Shown here piece after piece: positions 36,586-47,821 of a stretch of DNA of 64,000 bases. The stretch covers positions 124,001 to 188,000 of the forward strand of contig NZ_FNPF01000006.1 in NCBI RefSeq assembly GCF_900107235.1. Direction: 5' to 3'. A program made the translations under genes and the position numbers. The notes beneath the pieces were generated by a model that saw only the letters and a list, made by a program, of their open reading frames with translations, was not told where the DNA came from and did no database searches. The stretch is from Citreimonas salinaria (lineage in GTDB: Bacteria > Pseudomonadota > Alphaproteobacteria > Rhodobacterales > Rhodobacteraceae). The first letter of the stretch is position 1, and each line of letters starts with the position of its first letter.

Positions 36586-37667
36586 GCCACCTCCGCGCGG
36601 CCCAGCCGCAGCCGGTAATTCGTGAACACGTCCATCGCCAGCAGGAAGAACAGCAGCATCCCCTGGAACAGCTGGATCGACGCGCCGGGCAGGCCCAGCA
36701 TCAGCTGCGCAAGCTCGCCGCCGATATAGGTCAGCGCCATCAGCAGCCCCGCCAGCAGGATGCCCACCGGGTGCAGCCGGCCCAGGAAGGCGACGATGAT
36801 CGCCGTGAACCCGTAGCCCGAGTTGAAGTCGATGCTGATCTGGCCCGCCGGGCCCGTCACCTCGAACAGCCCGGCAAGGCCCGCCAGCAGGCCCGCCGTC
36901 CCCAGGCAGACCAGCACGATGCGCGCCGGGCTGACGCCCGCGAAGCGCGCCGCGCGCGGCGCCTCGCCGGTCAGGCGGATGTTGAAGCCCTGGATGTGGC
37001 GCGCCATCAGCACGTAGGCCAAGATCACCGCGATGAACGCCGCGACCACGCCCCAGTGCATGCCGGTGCCGGGGATCAGCTCGGCGTTGTGCGCGGCCTC
37101 CCAGTTGCGGAAGTTGCGCGAGCCGGGAAAGCCGCGTCCCTCGGGGTTGCGCAGCAACCCCGACGAGACCGAGGCCAGCACGTTCTCGGCCACGTAGACC
37201 AGCATCAGCGAAACCAGTATCTCGTTCGTGCCGAAGCGGACCTTCAGCACCGCCGGAATCATCGCCCAGGCCCAGCCCCCCAGCGCGCCGGCCAGGATCA
37301 TCAGCGGGAAGACGAGCACGCTTTCGGACGGATACAGCGCCAGCCCCGCGGCCGCGCCGCAGACCGCGCCCATGATGTACTGCCCCTCGGCGCCGATGTT
37401 CCAGACGCCGGCGCGGAAGCCGATCGACAGACCTATCGCGATCAGGATCAGCGGCGCCGCCTTGACCAGAAGCTGGGGCCGCGTGAAGCCGGCGAATTGC
37501 GGGTTGAACAGCGGGTCCCAGAAAATCGTGCGGATCGCCACCAGCGGGTCGGCGCCGAGGACCGCGAACAGGATGCCGCCGGCGATCATGGTCGCCCCGA
37601 CCGCAAGGACCGGCGTCGCAAGCGTCCAGGCCTGCGAGGGCTGAGGCCGTTTCTCGAGCCGGATCAT
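36582..37667 (-). CDS. ABC permease, nucleoside/purine importer (NupP/YufP type)
   Basis: A 361-aa permease of the same class as its neighbour. After the first helix (about 20-40) comes the conserved GFRAGVWNIGAEGQYIMGA, equivalent to NLGVEGMM in the partner. The coupling loop is NIRLTGEAPRAARFAGVSPA. Length fits the longer partner of BMP-type importers. It is 81 bp after the ATPase gene, with no hairpin I can define in that gap. Confidence 0.93.
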   Translation of the reverse strand: MIRLEKRPQPSQAWTLATPVLAVGATMIAGGILFAVLGADPLVAIRTIFWDPLFNPQFAGFTRPQLLVKAAPLILIAIGLSIGFRAGVWNIGAEGQYIMGAVCGAAAGLALYPSESVLVFPLMILAGALGGWAWAMIPAVLKVRFGTNEILVSLMLVYVAENVLASVSSGLLRNPEGRGFPGSRNFRNWEAAHNAELIPGTGMHWGVVAAFIAVILAYVLMARHIQGFNIRLTGEAPRAARFAGVSPARIVLVCLGTAGLLAGLAGLFEVTGPAGQISIDFNSGYGFTAIIVAFLGRLHPVGILLAGLLMALTYIGGELAQLMLGLPGASIQLFQGMLLFFLLAMDVFTNYRLRLGRAEVA

Positions 37668-37748
37668 GCGTGCGCCTTCTTCATGGGGAAAATCCTTCGG
37701 GCGGCGCGGTCGATCCGCGCCGCGCCCGGGTCGGGCCGGGCAACGCCG

Positions 37749-39272
37749 TCATTTAGCGGCATGGGCAGTCTCCAGGTCATGCGCGCCGCCCATCATCAGG
37801 CCGATCCGCTCGATGTTCAGTTCGGCCACCGGCCGCGCCGGCGACAGCCGGCCCTCGTTCAGCGCCGCGAAGCGGTCGGCGATCTGCATCAGCTCGTCCA
37901 GGTCCTGGCTGATCACCACCACCGCGGCACCCTGCGCGGCCAGATCCAGCAGCGCCTGCCGGATCGCGGCCGCCGCCGCCGCGTCCACGCCCCAGGTGGG
38001 CTGGTTCACGACCAGAACCTCGGGCTCCTGCACGATCTCGCGTCCCATGACGAATTTCTGCAGGTTGCCTCCGGACAGCGCGCGCGCCGCCACATGGGGC
38101 CCGGGCGTGCGAACGTCGAAGCGCTCGATCACGTCCTCGGCGAAGGACTTCGCCCGCGGCCAGTCGATGAAGCCGCGCCGCACCAGGCGCTTGCGCCGCG
38201 ACGCGGTCAGCACGCCGTTCTCGATCAGGCTCATGTCGGGGGCCGCGGCGTGGCCGAGCCGTTCCTCGGGGCCTGTCAGCAGGCCCGCGTCGCGGCGCGC
38301 CACCGGGCCCTCGCGGCTGACGTCGCGCCCCTCGAGCCAGACCGAACCCGCCGGCGCGAGACGCTCTCCCGACAGCGCGGCCAGCAGCTCGTCCTGGCCA
38401 TTGCCCGCGACGCCGCCGATGCCCAGCACCTCGCCGCCGGCGACCTGCATGCTCACGTCGCGCAGCGGGGTGCCGAAAGCGCCCGGCGCCGGCAGCGTCA
38501 GTCCCCGCAGTTCCAGCCTCACCGCGCCCGCCTGGTGCGCGCGCGCCTGCGGCGCGGCAAAGCTCGACCCCACCATCATCTCGGCCAGTTCCCGCGCCGA
38601 GGTCTCGGAGGGGGTGCAGGTCGCCACCTTCTTGCCCAGCCGCAGGATCGTCGCGTGGTCGCACAGGCTCCGGATCTCCTCGAGCTTGTGCGAGATGTAC
38701 AGGATCGCCGTGCCCTCGCTGCGCAGCTTGCGCAGGGTCTCGAACAGGATGTCGACCTCCTGCGGCGTCAGCACGCTGGTCGGCTCGTCCATGATCAGCA
38801 GGCCGGGGTCCTGCAGCAGGCAGCGGATGATCTCGACCCGCTGACGCTCGCCCGCCGACAGGGTGCCGACGATCCGGTGCGGGTCCAGCGGCAACCCGTA
38901 GGTCTCGGACACGTCGCGGATCTGGCGCGCGAGGTCGCGGGCCTTCGGCGGGTTCTCCATCCCCAGCGCGACGTTCTCGGCCACGTCCAGCGCGTCGAAC
39001 AGCGAGAAGTGCTGGAACACCATCGCCACGCCGGCGCGCCGCGCCTCGGACGGCTTGCCGGGCGCGAAGGGCGCGCCGCGCAGCTCCATCCCGCCGCGAT
39101 CCGGCGCCACGAGGCCGTAGATCATCTTGACCAGCGTGGACTTGCCCGCGCCGTTCTCGCCCAGCAGGGCGTGGATCTCGCCTTCGCGGATGTCGAAGCT
39201 CACGTCGTCGTTGGCGACGACCCCGGGATAGGCCTTTGTCAGGCCCCGGATTCTGAGAAGCGTTTCGGCCAA
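37749..39272 (-). CDS. Double-domain ABC ATPase, nucleoside/purine importer (NupO/YufO type)
   Basis: A 507-aa ATPase with two nucleotide-binding domains in one chain. The first has Walker A GENGAGKST and signature LSAGERQRVEIIRCL. The second has a degenerate Walker A (GVAGNGQDELL) and signature LSGGNLQKFVMGREI; this asymmetry is normal for RbsA/YufO-like proteins. The start is taken as TTG at 39272 (GGGGGACA upstream), because no ATG or GTG lies closer; this overlaps xdhC by 34 bp. It energises the two permeases downstream. Confidence 0.9.
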   Translation of the reverse strand: MAETLLRIRGLTKAYPGVVANDDVSFDIREGEIHALLGENGAGKSTLVKMIYGLVAPDRGGMELRGAPFAPGKPSEARRAGVAMVFQHFSLFDALDVAENVALGMENPPKARDLARQIRDVSETYGLPLDPHRIVGTLSAGERQRVEIIRCLLQDPGLLIMDEPTSVLTPQEVDILFETLRKLRSEGTAILYISHKLEEIRSLCDHATILRLGKKVATCTPSETSARELAEMMVGSSFAAPQARAHQAGAVRLELRGLTLPAPGAFGTPLRDVSMQVAGGEVLGIGGVAGNGQDELLAALSGERLAPAGSVWLEGRDVSREGPVARRDAGLLTGPEERLGHAAAPDMSLIENGVLTASRRKRLVRRGFIDWPRAKSFAEDVIERFDVRTPGPHVAARALSGGNLQKFVMGREIVQEPEVLVVNQPTWGVDAAAAAAIRQALLDLAAQGAAVVVISQDLDELMQIADRFAALNEGRLSPARPVAELNIERIGLMMGGAHDLETAHAAK

Positions 39273-40189
39273 GCGCCTGTGTCCCCCGTTTTCATTGTTA
39301 TCAACTGCGCCGCGACCCCGATGGCAATTGCCTGAGGGTGCTTGCCCAGTTCCTTGCGACCGATCGGGCAGGTGATCCGCTCGACCTCCCCCGGCGCATG
39401 CCCCAGCGCCGCCAGCCGCGACCGGAATCGCGCCCACTTGGTGTCGGACCCGATGACGCCGCAGAAGCCGAAACCGTGGCTCAGCGCGGTATGGCACAGC
39501 TCCAGGTCAAGCGCGTGGCTGTAGGTCAGGATCAGGTGCGCCGCGTCGGCTGGCGCGCGCGGCATCAGCGCGGCGGGTTCCGCCGCCGGGATCGCCTCGA
39601 CCCCCTCGGGGATCGCGGTGGGAAAGCGGTCGGACGCCGTGTCGATCCAGGTCAGCGCGAAATCGGGCAGGGGCGCCAGCACGTCGACCAGCGCGCGGCC
39701 GACATGCCCCGCGCCCCAGATCCACAGCGGCCGGCCGGGGCGGGCCACCGGCTCGACCATCCAGCCCTGCACCAGCTGCGCGACCGGCACCTCGCCACGC
39801 GCCCGTGCCCGGTCCAGCAGCCGCGCCACCGCCAGCGGCATCTCGCCCGTGCCGCGCGCGATCACGTCGCGGCCCTCGAGCGCCGCCACCGCCTCGACGT
39901 CGTAGTGCTCGGTCAGCAAGGTCACCGCGCCGCCGCAGCACTGGCCCAGCTGCGGCCCCAGCGGGTGGCGGCTGAGGCCCGTGCGCGCCAGCGCCGCCTT
40001 CGCCGCCTCGAATTCCAGCGCACCGCCGCCGATCGTGCCGGACTGCCCGAAGCCGCCGTCCGTCGGCCAGACCAGCATCGAGGCTCCGACCTCGCGCGGG
40101 GTCGAACCCTGCACGTCGGCGATGACCACGCGCGCGACGCGGCCCTGCGCCTCGACCGCGTGGCGCAGGGCGCGCAGGTCAAGCACCAC
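39239..40189 (-). CDS. xdhC: XdhC, molybdenum-cofactor insertion chaperone for xanthine dehydrogenase
   Basis: A 316-aa XdhC/CoxI-family protein. The N-terminal domain carries DVQGSTPREVGASMLV and the conserved LGQCCGGAVTLL cysteine pair. The C-terminal Rossmann domain starts WIWGAGHVGRALVDVLAPL and ends with CPIGRKELGKHPQAIAI. The family sulfurates and inserts Moco into XdhB. GTG 40189 is the first start and a second GTG follows at once. It overlaps the xdhB 3' end by 11 bp and the ATPase 5' end by 34 bp, showing how tightly the operon is packed. Confidence 0.95.
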   Translation of the reverse strand: MVLDLRALRHAVEAQGRVARVVIADVQGSTPREVGASMLVWPTDGGFGQSGTIGGGALEFEAAKAALARTGLSRHPLGPQLGQCCGGAVTLLTEHYDVEAVAALEGRDVIARGTGEMPLAVARLLDRARARGEVPVAQLVQGWMVEPVARPGRPLWIWGAGHVGRALVDVLAPLPDFALTWIDTASDRFPTAIPEGVEAIPAAEPAALMPRAPADAAHLILTYSHALDLELCHTALSHGFGFCGVIGSDTKWARFRSRLAALGHAPGEVERITCPIGRKELGKHPQAIAIGVAAQLITMKTGDTGAWPKRFSESGA

Positions 40190-42626
40190 GCACGCCCTCG
40201 ATCGCTGCCAGCACGCGCTCGGGCGTGGCGGGCGCGTCCAGCGCCGGATAGGCGTCGCCGCAGGCCGCCACCGCGTCCGACAGCGCCATCAGGACCGAGA
40301 TCCCCAGCATGAAGGGCGGCTCGCCCACCGCCTTTGAGCGATAGATCGTCTCCTCGCGGTTCTCGCCGTCCCACAGGTCGACCTCGAACACGTCCGGCCG
40401 GTCCGAGCAGGCCGGGATCTTGTAGGTCGACGGCGCATGTGTGCGCAGCCGGCCCTTATCGTCCCAGACCAGTTCCTCGGACGTGAGCCACCCCACGCCC
40501 TGGACGAAGCCGCCCTCGATCTGGCCCCGGTCCACCGCCGGGTTCAGCGACCGGCCGCAATCGTGCAGGATGTGCGTCGACAGGATCCGGTGCTCGCCGG
40601 TCAGCGTGTCCACCACGACCTCGGAACACGCGGCGCCGTAGGCGAAGTAGAAGAACGGCCGCCCCTGGCCCTTGATCCGGTCCCATTCCAGCTTGGGCGT
40701 CTTGTAGAAGCCGGTGGCCGACAGGCTGACCCGGCCGAGATAGCATTCCTTCGCCGCCTCGGCGAAGCTCAGCACCTGGCCGCCCACGTGCACCTGCCCG
40801 TCCTCGAAGCGCACGCTGCCCGCATCCGCCTGGTGCAACGCCGCGAGGTGCGCGGCCATCCGGCCGCGGATCTCGTCGCAGGCGGCCTTGACCGCCATGC
40901 CGTTCAGGTCCGACCCTGACGAGGCCGCCGTGGCCGAGGTGTTGGGCACCTTCGCGGTGTCCGTCGCGGTGATCTTCACCGCCTCGATGCCCACGCCGAA
41001 CCGGTCCGCGGCCACCTGCGCGACCTTCAGGAACAGGCCCTGGCCCATCTCGGTGCCGCCGTGGTTCATCACGATCGAGCCGTCCTGGTAGACATGCACC
41101 AGCGCACCCGCCTGGTTGAGATGCGTCAGCGTGAATGAGATCCCGAACTTCACCGGCGTCAGCGCGATCCCGCGCTTCAGCACCGGGTTGGCGGCGTTCC
41201 GCCGCGCCACCGCCGCCCGCCGCGCGTCATAATCGCAGCGCTCGGCCAGCGCGTCGGTCATCTCGTGCAGGATGAAATCCTCGACCGGCATGCCGTAGGG
41301 CGTCGTCTGCACGCCCGTCGCAGCGTGGCCCTCATGCACCGGCGTCACCGACTGCGCCCCGCGCGAGGTCGCGTCCTCCTCCATCGCGCCGCGCGTCACC
41401 TCGGGCGCTTCGGCACCGTCGCCGGTCTTCTTCTGTCCGGAAGCATCCCGGGAGGGTGCCGCGGGCATGGGCGCAGAGCCCCCGGCAGCCGCGTAGTAGT
41501 TCACCCGCCGGACCTCCAGCGGATCGCGCCCCAGCGCATGCGCCACGTGGTCCACGACCCGCTCCATCGCGGCCATGCCCTGCGGGCCGCCGAAGCCGCG
41601 GAAGGCGGTGGCGCTTTGCATGTTGGTGCGCAGCCGGTGGCTCTCGATCCGGAAGTTCGGCACGAAATAGGCGTTGTCGGCGTGCAGCATCGCCCGGTCG
41701 GCCACGGGCAGCGACAGGTCCATCGACCAGCCGCAGCGCGTCCAGTGCACGAACTCGACCGCCGCAAGCCGGCCGTCATCGTCGAAGCCCGCGCGGTAGG
41801 CGATGCGGAAATCGTGCCGCTTGCCGGTGATGACGAAATCGTCGTCGCGGTCGTAGCGCATCCGCGCGGGCCGACCGGTCGCCGCGGCCACCACCGAACA
41901 GGCCACCGCCAGCGCGTTGCCCTGGCTCTCCTTGCCGCCGAAGCCGCCGCCCATGCGCCGCGTCTCGACCCGCACGGCGTGCATCGGCAGGCCCAGAGCC
42001 TCGGCCACCTTGTGCTGGATCTCGGTCGGGTGCTGGGTCGAGGAATGCACGACCATGTCGCCGCCTTCCTGCGGCATCGCCAGTGCGGCCTGGCCCTCCA
42101 GGTAGAAATGCTCCTGCCCGCCGATCTCGATGCTGCCCTCGACACTGTGCGGCGCATCCTTCAGTGCGCCTGCGGTGTCGCCGCGCGACCAGATGCGCGG
42201 GCCGTCCTCGAACCTGCTGTTGGCGGCCAGCGCCTCGTCGATCGTCAGGATCGGCTTGGCTTCCTCGTACTCGACCTGCGCCGCCCGCGTGGCGCGGCGC
42301 GCCGCGTGGTGGCTGGTGGCGGCGACCAGGAACAGCGGCTGGCCGGCATAGTGGATCGTGCCGTCCGACAGCAGCGGTTCATCATGGTTCGAGGGCGAGC
42401 AGTCGCAGGGCCCGGGCAGATCGTCCGCCGCCCAGACCGCGACCACGCCGGGTGCCGCGCGCACCGGGTCGAGATCCATCGACTTGATGCGCCCCGCCGA
42501 GATCGGCGACAGGCCGAAGGCGAGGTGGAGCGCGTTCGCCGGGGTCGGAATGTCGTCGACGTAGCGCGCGGTGCCGGTGACGTGCAGCTTCGCCGCGTCG
42601 TGGGGCAGGGGTTTGGATACGCTCAT
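40179..42626 (-). CDS. xdhB: XdhB, molybdopterin-binding subunit of xanthine dehydrogenase
   Basis: An 815-aa catalytic subunit that hydroxylates hypoxanthine and xanthine to urate. [16 protein letters not shown] opens the a/b hammerhead domain. [31 protein letters not shown] (substrate-binding Arg region) and the catalytic glutamate in [13 protein letters not shown] are all present. An insertion of roughly 50-60 residues rich in A, G, E and T separates [10 protein letters not shown] from [11 protein letters not shown] (about residues 375-445); related enzymes have a short loop there. It overlaps xdhA by 4 bp (ATGA) and xdhC by 11 bp. Confidence 0.95.
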   Translation of the reverse strand: MSVSKPLPHDAAKLHVTGTARYVDDIPTPANALHLAFGLSPISAGRIKSMDLDPVRAAPGVVAVWAADDLPGPCDCSPSNHDEPLLSDGTIHYAGQPLFLVAATSHHAARRATRAAQVEYEEAKPILTIDEALAANSRFEDGPRIWSRGDTAGALKDAPHSVEGSIEIGGQEHFYLEGQAALAMPQEGGDMVVHSSTQHPTEIQHKVAEALGLPMHAVRVETRRMGGGFGGKESQGNALAVACSVVAAATGRPARMRYDRDDDFVITGKRHDFRIAYRAGFDDDGRLAAVEFVHWTRCGWSMDLSLPVADRAMLHADNAYFVPNFRIESHRLRTNMQSATAFRGFGGPQGMAAMERVVDHVAHALGRDPLEVRRVNYYAAAGGSAPMPAAPSRDASGQKKTGDGAEAPEVTRGAMEEDATSRGAQSVTPVHEGHAATGVQTTPYGMPVEDFILHEMTDALAERCDYDARRAAVARRNAANPVLKRGIALTPVKFGISFTLTHLNQAGALVHVYQDGSIVMNHGGTEMGQGLFLKVAQVAADRFGVGIEAVKITATDTAKVPNTSATAASSGSDLNGMAVKAACDEIRGRMAAHLAALHQADAGSVRFEDGQVHVGGQVLSFAEAAKECYLGRVSLSATGFYKTPKLEWDRIKGQGRPFFYFAYGAACSEVVVDTLTGEHRILSTHILHDCGRSLNPAVDRGQIEGGFVQGVGWLTSEELVWDDKGRLRTHAPSTYKIPACSDRPDVFEVDLWDGENREETIYRSKAVGEPPFMLGISVLMALSDAVAACGDAYPALDAPATPERVLAAIEGVRGA

Positions 42627-43990
42627 GCCCGCACCTCCAGCACGTTCGCGGCCACGCCCTGGTCCTCCAGCCAGGCGCGGCGCAGCATGTTGCGCGCCGT
42701 CGCCAGCCGGTAGGCGGCCGAGGCGCGCATGTCGCTCATCGGCTGGAAATCGTGCGCCCAGGCCTCGTCGGCGGCGGCCAGCGTCGCCTCGTCCCACGGG
42801 CGGCCGGTGATCGCCGCCTCGACATGCGCGGCGCGCTTGGGGATGCCGGCCATGCCGCCGAAGGCGATGCGGGCGTCGGTCACCACGTCGTTCTCGAGCG
42901 TGATCCGGAACGCGCCGCAGACCGCGCTGATGTCCTGATCGAAGCGCTTGGACAGCTTGTAGACGCGCAGCCGGTCGGGCTGCGCGGGAATGGTCACCGC
43001 CTCGACGAACTCGCCCGGCGCGCGGTCCTGCTTGCCGTAGTCGAGGAAGAAGTCCTCGATCGGCAGGTCGCGCCGCGTGTCGCCGTGGCGCAGGTGAAGT
43101 GACGCCCCCAAAGCGATCAGCGCCGGCGGGTTGTCCCCGATGGGAGAGCCGTTGGCGATGTTGCCGCCGATCGTCGCCGCCGCGCGCACCTGCGCGCTGC
43201 CGTAGCGCCGGATCATCTCGGCATAGCCCGGATGGCGGTCGCGCATGGCGACCAGCACGCGGTCCATCGTGACGCCCGCGCCGATGCGCAGGCCCGCATC
43301 CGTCTCCTCGATCCCCTGCAGGTCGCGGCAGCGGTTGAGGAAAATGACAGGCCCCAGCGCGCGCATCTGCTTGGTCACCCAAAGCCCCACGTCCGTGGCC
43401 CCGGCGACCAGCGTCGCGTCGGGCTGCGCGGCATAGAGCGCGGCGAGTTCGTCGGCCGTCTCCGGCGCGTTCCGGGGCGACTCCTCGGCCGCGGCCAAAG
43501 CCGCCTCGTCGCGCATCCAGTCCGGGACAGGCGCGTCGGCGGCGGCCTCGGCCGCGCGTACGATCGGCGCGTAGCCGGTGCAGCGGCACAGATTGCCGGC
43601 CAGCGCATCGTCGTGGCCGGTGTCGCCGTTCAGGTGCGCCGTCGCCATCGAAACGACGAAGCCCGGCGTGCAGAAGCCGCACTGGCTGCCGTGGTGGTCG
43701 ATCATCGCCTGCTGCACCGGGTGCAACTGCCCCTCGGGCCCCGAGATCCCCTCGACCGTGCGGACGGCCTTGCCGTGCAGCTGCGGCAGGAACAGGATGC
43801 AGGCGTTCAGCGCCTTGGCGCCGTCGTCGTCGGCCACCATCACCGTGCAGGCGCCGCAATCGCCCTCGTTGCAGCCCTCCTTGGTGCCGGTCAGCCCGCG
43901 CGGCCCGCGCAGCCAGTCCAGCAGCGTAGCGGTGGGGTCCACGCCGCGCAGGGCCACGGTCTCTCCGTTGAGAAGAAACGTGATGTCCAT
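42623..43990 (-). CDS. xdhA: XdhA, [2Fe-2S]/FAD subunit of xanthine dehydrogenase
   Basis: A 455-aa small subunit of bacterial XDH. The plant-ferredoxin-type [2Fe-2S] cluster uses Cys40, 45, 48 and 64 ([13 protein letters not shown], then NACI). The second cluster is in [12 protein letters not shown] and LCRCTGY. The FAD domain follows from about residue 165, with [20 protein letters not shown]. It passes electrons from the molybdenum centre in XdhB to NAD. It is the first gene of the seven-gene operon; the 250-bp gap to divergent dnaE must hold the promoter, but I see no operator there. Confidence 0.95.
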   Translation of the reverse strand: MDITFLLNGETVALRGVDPTATLLDWLRGPRGLTGTKEGCNEGDCGACTVMVADDDGAKALNACILFLPQLHGKAVRTVEGISGPEGQLHPVQQAMIDHHGSQCGFCTPGFVVSMATAHLNGDTGHDDALAGNLCRCTGYAPIVRAAEAAADAPVPDWMRDEAALAAAEESPRNAPETADELAALYAAQPDATLVAGATDVGLWVTKQMRALGPVIFLNRCRDLQGIEETDAGLRIGAGVTMDRVLVAMRDRHPGYAEMIRRYGSAQVRAAATIGGNIANGSPIGDNPPALIALGASLHLRHGDTRRDLPIEDFFLDYGKQDRAPGEFVEAVTIPAQPDRLRVYKLSKRFDQDISAVCGAFRITLENDVVTDARIAFGGMAGIPKRAAHVEAAITGRPWDEATLAAADEAWAHDFQPMSDMRASAAYRLATARNMLRRAWLEDQGVAANVLEVRA

Positions 43991-44240
43991 GAGAAAACCT
44001 GCCGCCTTACCATCCGTGCCCGGTGTCCGGGTGCGCGCCCTCGATGCGGCGTAGAGGGCGCGCGATTGCCAGTTCAGACGGAAGGGTAGGGGCGCTGCCC
44101 GCCGTTTGGCAAGGCAAAAAGGCAACCGCGCGCCCCGGCGCGGCGCGAAGGGCGGGCTGACGCGGCGTCCGGGCGGCGCGCGGCGCCCGCGCGTCCGATC
44201 TGGGCTTTTCGCGCGGGCAACCCCAACATATCGTGGCGGC

Positions 44241-47200
44241 ATGGCCGATCCCCGATTCATCCACCTGCGCGTCCACACCGAGTATTCGCTGCTCGAAGGG
44301 GCCGTGCGGCTCAAGAAGCTGCCCGGCCTGTGCGAGGCCGCCGAGATGCCGGCCGTCGCCGTCACCGACACCAACAACCTCTTCGCCGCGCTGGAATTTT
44401 CGGTCGCGGCCGCGGGCAAGGGCATCCAGCCGATCATCGGCTGCCAGGTCGATCTGCGCTTCCTCGCACCCGGAACCGGCGAGCGCCCCAAGCCGCCCGC
44501 ACCGGTGGTCCTGCTGGCGCAGTCCGAGGCCGGCTACGAGAACCTGATGAAGCTCAACTCGTGCCTCTACCTGCGCACGGACGGAGAGCTGCCGCACGTC
44601 ACGCTGGACGAACTGGAACGCCACGCCGAGGGCCTGATCTGCCTGACCGGCGGTCCCGACGGCCCCGTCGGCCGCCTGCTGCAGGGCGGCCAGCGCCCCG
44701 CCGCGCAGACCCTGATGACCCGCCTGCACACCATGTTCGGCGACCGCCTTTATGTCGAGCTTCAGCGCCATCCCGGCGAGAACGGGCTGCCGCAATCCGA
44801 ACGCGCGACCGAGCGCGGCCATGTGGAAATGGCCTACGAGATGGGCCTGCCGCTGGTCGCCACCAACGACGTCTACTTCCCCAAGACCGAGATGTACGAG
44901 GCGCACGACGCGCTGATCTGCATCGCCGAGGGCGCCTATGTCGACCAGAACGACCCGCGCCGCCGCCTGACTCCGCAGCACTACTTCAAGTCCCAGCAGG
45001 AGATGGCGACGCTGTTCGCCGACCTGCCCGAGGCGCTGGAGAACACGGTCGAGATCGCGAAGCGCTGCGCCTTCATGGCCTACCGCCGCGACCCGATCCT
45101 GCCGCGCTTCGCCAACGACGAGGTGGACGAGTTGCGCCGCCAGGCGCAGGAGGGCCTGAAAGAGCGCCTCGCCGTCATCCCCCACGCGGCATCCGTCGAG
45201 GAGTACGAGAAGCGCCTGGAATTCGAGCTGGACATCATCGAGGGGATGGGGTTTCCGGGTTACTTCCTGATCGTCGCCGACTTCATCAAGTGGGCCAAGG
45301 ACCACGACATCCCCGTCGGCCCCGGCCGCGGCTCGGGCGCGGGCTCTCTGGTCGCCTACGCGCTGACGATCACCGACCTCGACCCGCTGCGCTACAGCCT
45401 GCTGTTCGAACGCTTCCTGAACCCCGAGCGGGTCAGCATGCCCGACTTCGACATCGACTTCTGCATGGACCGGCGCGAGGAAGTGATCCGCTACGTGCAG
45501 GAGAAGTACGGCCACGACCGCGTCGGCCAGATCATCACCTTCGGCGCGCTGCTGTCCAAGGCCGCCGTGCGCGACGTGGGCCGCGTGCTGCAGATGCCCT
45601 ACGGGCAGGTCGACCGTCTGTCCAAGATGATCCCGGTCGAGGGCGTGAAACCCGTCAGCATCGAACAGGCCCTGCGGGACGAACCGCGCCTGAAGGAAGA
45701 GGCCGACAAGGAATGGCTGGTCGAACGCCTTCTGACCTACGGCCAGCAGGTCGAGGGGCTGTTGCGCAACGCCTCCACCCACGCCGCCGGCGTGGTGATC
45801 GGCGACCGGCCGCTGGACGCGCTGGTGCCGCTGTATCGCGATCCGCGATCGGACATGCCGGCCACGCAGTTCAACATGAAGTGGGTCGAACAGGCCGGTC
45901 TGGTGAAGTTCGACTTCCTCGGCCTCAAGACCCTGACGGTGATCCAGAACGCCGTCGACCTGATCCTGAAATCCGGCCGCCCGCTGCACGTCGCCGCCGA
46001 CGGGACCGAGCTTTACGAGCCCGCGCCGGGGGCCGAGAACCAGATCAACCTGATCCCGCTCGACGACGAGAAATCCTACGACCTCTACGCCCGCGCCAAG
46101 ACGGTCGCGGTGTTCCAGGTGGAAAGTTCGGGGATGATGGATGCGCTCAAGCGCATGAAACCCACCTGCATCGAGGACATCGTGGCGCTCGTGGCGCTCT
46201 ACCGCCCCGGCCCGATGGAGAACATCCCCACCTATTGCGAGGTCAAGAACGGCAAGAAGGAACGCGCCGCGCTTCACCCCACGATCGATCACATCCTGGA
46301 CGAGACGCAGGGCATCATCGTCTACCAGGAACAGGTGATGCAGATCGCGCAGGAAATGGCCGGCTACTCGCTCGGCGGCGCCGACCTGCTGCGCCGCGCG
46401 ATGGGCAAGAAGATCCAGGAGGCGATGGACGCCGAGCGGCCCAAGTTTCTCGAAGGCGCGAAGGCCAACGGCGTCGACAAGGACAAGGCGATCGAGGTCT
46501 GGAACCTGCTCGACAAGTTCGCCAACTACGGCTTCAACAAGTCCCACGCCGCCGCCTACGCCGTGGTCAGCTACCAGACCGCGTGGCTCAAGGCGAACCA
46601 CCCGGTCGAGTTCATGGCCGGCGTGATGAACTGCGACATCCACCTGACCGACAAGCTGTCCGTGTATTTCGAGGAGGTCCGCAAGGGCCTGTCGCTGCCC
46701 TGGGTGCCGCCCTGCGTGAACCGGTCTCAGGCGACGTTCGACGTGGAGGGCGGCGCGCTGGTCTACGCGCTGGGCGCGCTCAAGAACGTCGGCGTCGAGG
46801 CGATGCGGCTGGTGGTTGAGGGACGTGGCGCGAAACCCTTCGCCACGCTGTTCGACTTCGCCCGCCGCGTGGACCTCAAGAAGGTCGGCAAGCGGCCGCT
46901 GGAGATGATGGCCCGCGCGGGCTGCTTCGACCAACTCGACAACAACCGCCGCCGCGTCTTTGACAGCCTCGACGCGCTGGTGGCCTATTCCGCCGCGATC
47001 CACGACCAGAAGGGCAGCGCCCAGGTCTCGCTGTTCGGCGAGGCGGGCGAGGATCTGCCCGAGCCGCGCCTGTCGCCGGTCGGCGACTGGCTGCCGGCCG
47101 AACGTCTGGCCGAGGAATTCAAGGCCGTCGGCTTCTACCTGTCGGGCCATCCGCTCGACGACTACATGCCGGCGCTGAAGCGCCGCGACGTGATGACCCT

Positions 47201-47738
47201 GGACGAGGTTACCGCCCGCGCCGAAAGCGCGCCGCTGGTCGCCAGGATGGCCGGCGTCGTGGCCGGCCGGCAGGAGCGCAAGTCCGCGCGCGGCAACCGC
47301 TTCGCCTTTTGCCAGCTGTCCGACCCGTCGGGCGCGTTCGAGGTCACGCTGTTTTCCGAGACACTCGAAAAGTCGCGCGAATTCCTCGAAACCGGCGCCA
47401 AGGTCCTGCTGACGGTCGAGGCGACGATGGAGGCCGACCAGCTGAAGCTGCTGGGCCGGGGCGTGTCGCCGATGGACCAGGTGATTGCCGGCGCCGTCAC
47501 GGGCCTGCGCATCTTCCTCGACGATGCCTCGGCGCTGTCGCAGATCGCCGGCGTGCTGAACCGCGCCGCCGACCAGCTGCCCAAGGCCGCGCGCGGCCCG
47601 GTGGAACTGCTGCTGCCCGATTACGTCGGCCTTCCCGGCGACACTGTGCTGCGCCTCGGCCAGGAATTCCCAGTCACGCCGGAAATCCGCGGCGCGGTGA
47701 AATCACTGGCCGGTGTGCTGGCGGTGGAAGAAGTCTAG
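44241..47738 (+). CDS. dnaE: DNA polymerase III alpha subunit
   Basis: DnaE (1165 aa) is the replicative polymerase of the chromosome. The PHP domain starts [15 protein letters not shown]. The C-family polymerase signature [12 protein letters not shown] puts catalytic Asp402 and Asp404 in the expected place. [22 protein letters not shown] and [18 protein letters not shown] are other diagnostic blocks. The tail holds the helix-hairpin-helix and an OB-fold region (about 1000-1080). Length equals the usual 1160 aa. The ATG at 44241 is preferred over upstream starts because it gives the canonical N-terminus. Confidence 0.97.
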   Translation: MADPRFIHLRVHTEYSLLEGAVRLKKLPGLCEAAEMPAVAVTDTNNLFAALEFSVAAAGKGIQPIIGCQVDLRFLAPGTGERPKPPAPVVLLAQSEAGYENLMKLNSCLYLRTDGELPHVTLDELERHAEGLICLTGGPDGPVGRLLQGGQRPAAQTLMTRLHTMFGDRLYVELQRHPGENGLPQSERATERGHVEMAYEMGLPLVATNDVYFPKTEMYEAHDALICIAEGAYVDQNDPRRRLTPQHYFKSQQEMATLFADLPEALENTVEIAKRCAFMAYRRDPILPRFANDEVDELRRQAQEGLKERLAVIPHAASVEEYEKRLEFELDIIEGMGFPGYFLIVADFIKWAKDHDIPVGPGRGSGAGSLVAYALTITDLDPLRYSLLFERFLNPERVSMPDFDIDFCMDRREEVIRYVQEKYGHDRVGQIITFGALLSKAAVRDVGRVLQMPYGQVDRLSKMIPVEGVKPVSIEQALRDEPRLKEEADKEWLVERLLTYGQQVEGLLRNASTHAAGVVIGDRPLDALVPLYRDPRSDMPATQFNMKWVEQAGLVKFDFLGLKTLTVIQNAVDLILKSGRPLHVAADGTELYEPAPGAENQINLIPLDDEKSYDLYARAKTVAVFQVESSGMMDALKRMKPTCIEDIVALVALYRPGPMENIPTYCEVKNGKKERAALHPTIDHILDETQGIIVYQEQVMQIAQEMAGYSLGGADLLRRAMGKKIQEAMDAERPKFLEGAKANGVDKDKAIEVWNLLDKFANYGFNKSHAAAYAVVSYQTAWLKANHPVEFMAGVMNCDIHLTDKLSVYFEEVRKGLSLPWVPPCVNRSQATFDVEGGALVYALGALKNVGVEAMRLVVEGRGAKPFATLFDFARRVDLKKVGKRPLEMMARAGCFDQLDNNRRRVFDSLDALVAYSAAIHDQKGSAQVSLFGEAGEDLPEPRLSPVGDWLPAERLAEEFKAVGFYLSGHPLDDYMPALKRRDVMTLDEVTARAESAPLVARMAGVVAGRQERKSARGNRFAFCQLSDPSGAFEVTLFSETLEKSREFLETGAKVLLTVEATMEADQLKLLGRGVSPMDQVIAGAVTGLRIFLDDASALSQIAGVLNRAADQLPKAARGPVELLLPDYVGLPGDTVLRLGQEFPVTPEIRGAVKSLAGVLAVEEV

Positions 47739-47821
47739 GCGCCGCTTCGCCCACGCCGTCCGTTCCGCTGGCGGTGCGTGGCGCGACCCGCTAGAAGGCC
47801 TCAGCCATCGAGGGGGCCTGC

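Noticed and set aside
44007-47150. 1047-codon minus-strand frame opposite dnaE
   Set aside because: Composition is typical of antisense translation (His, Val, Asp, Gln repeats), and dnaE explains the region fully.
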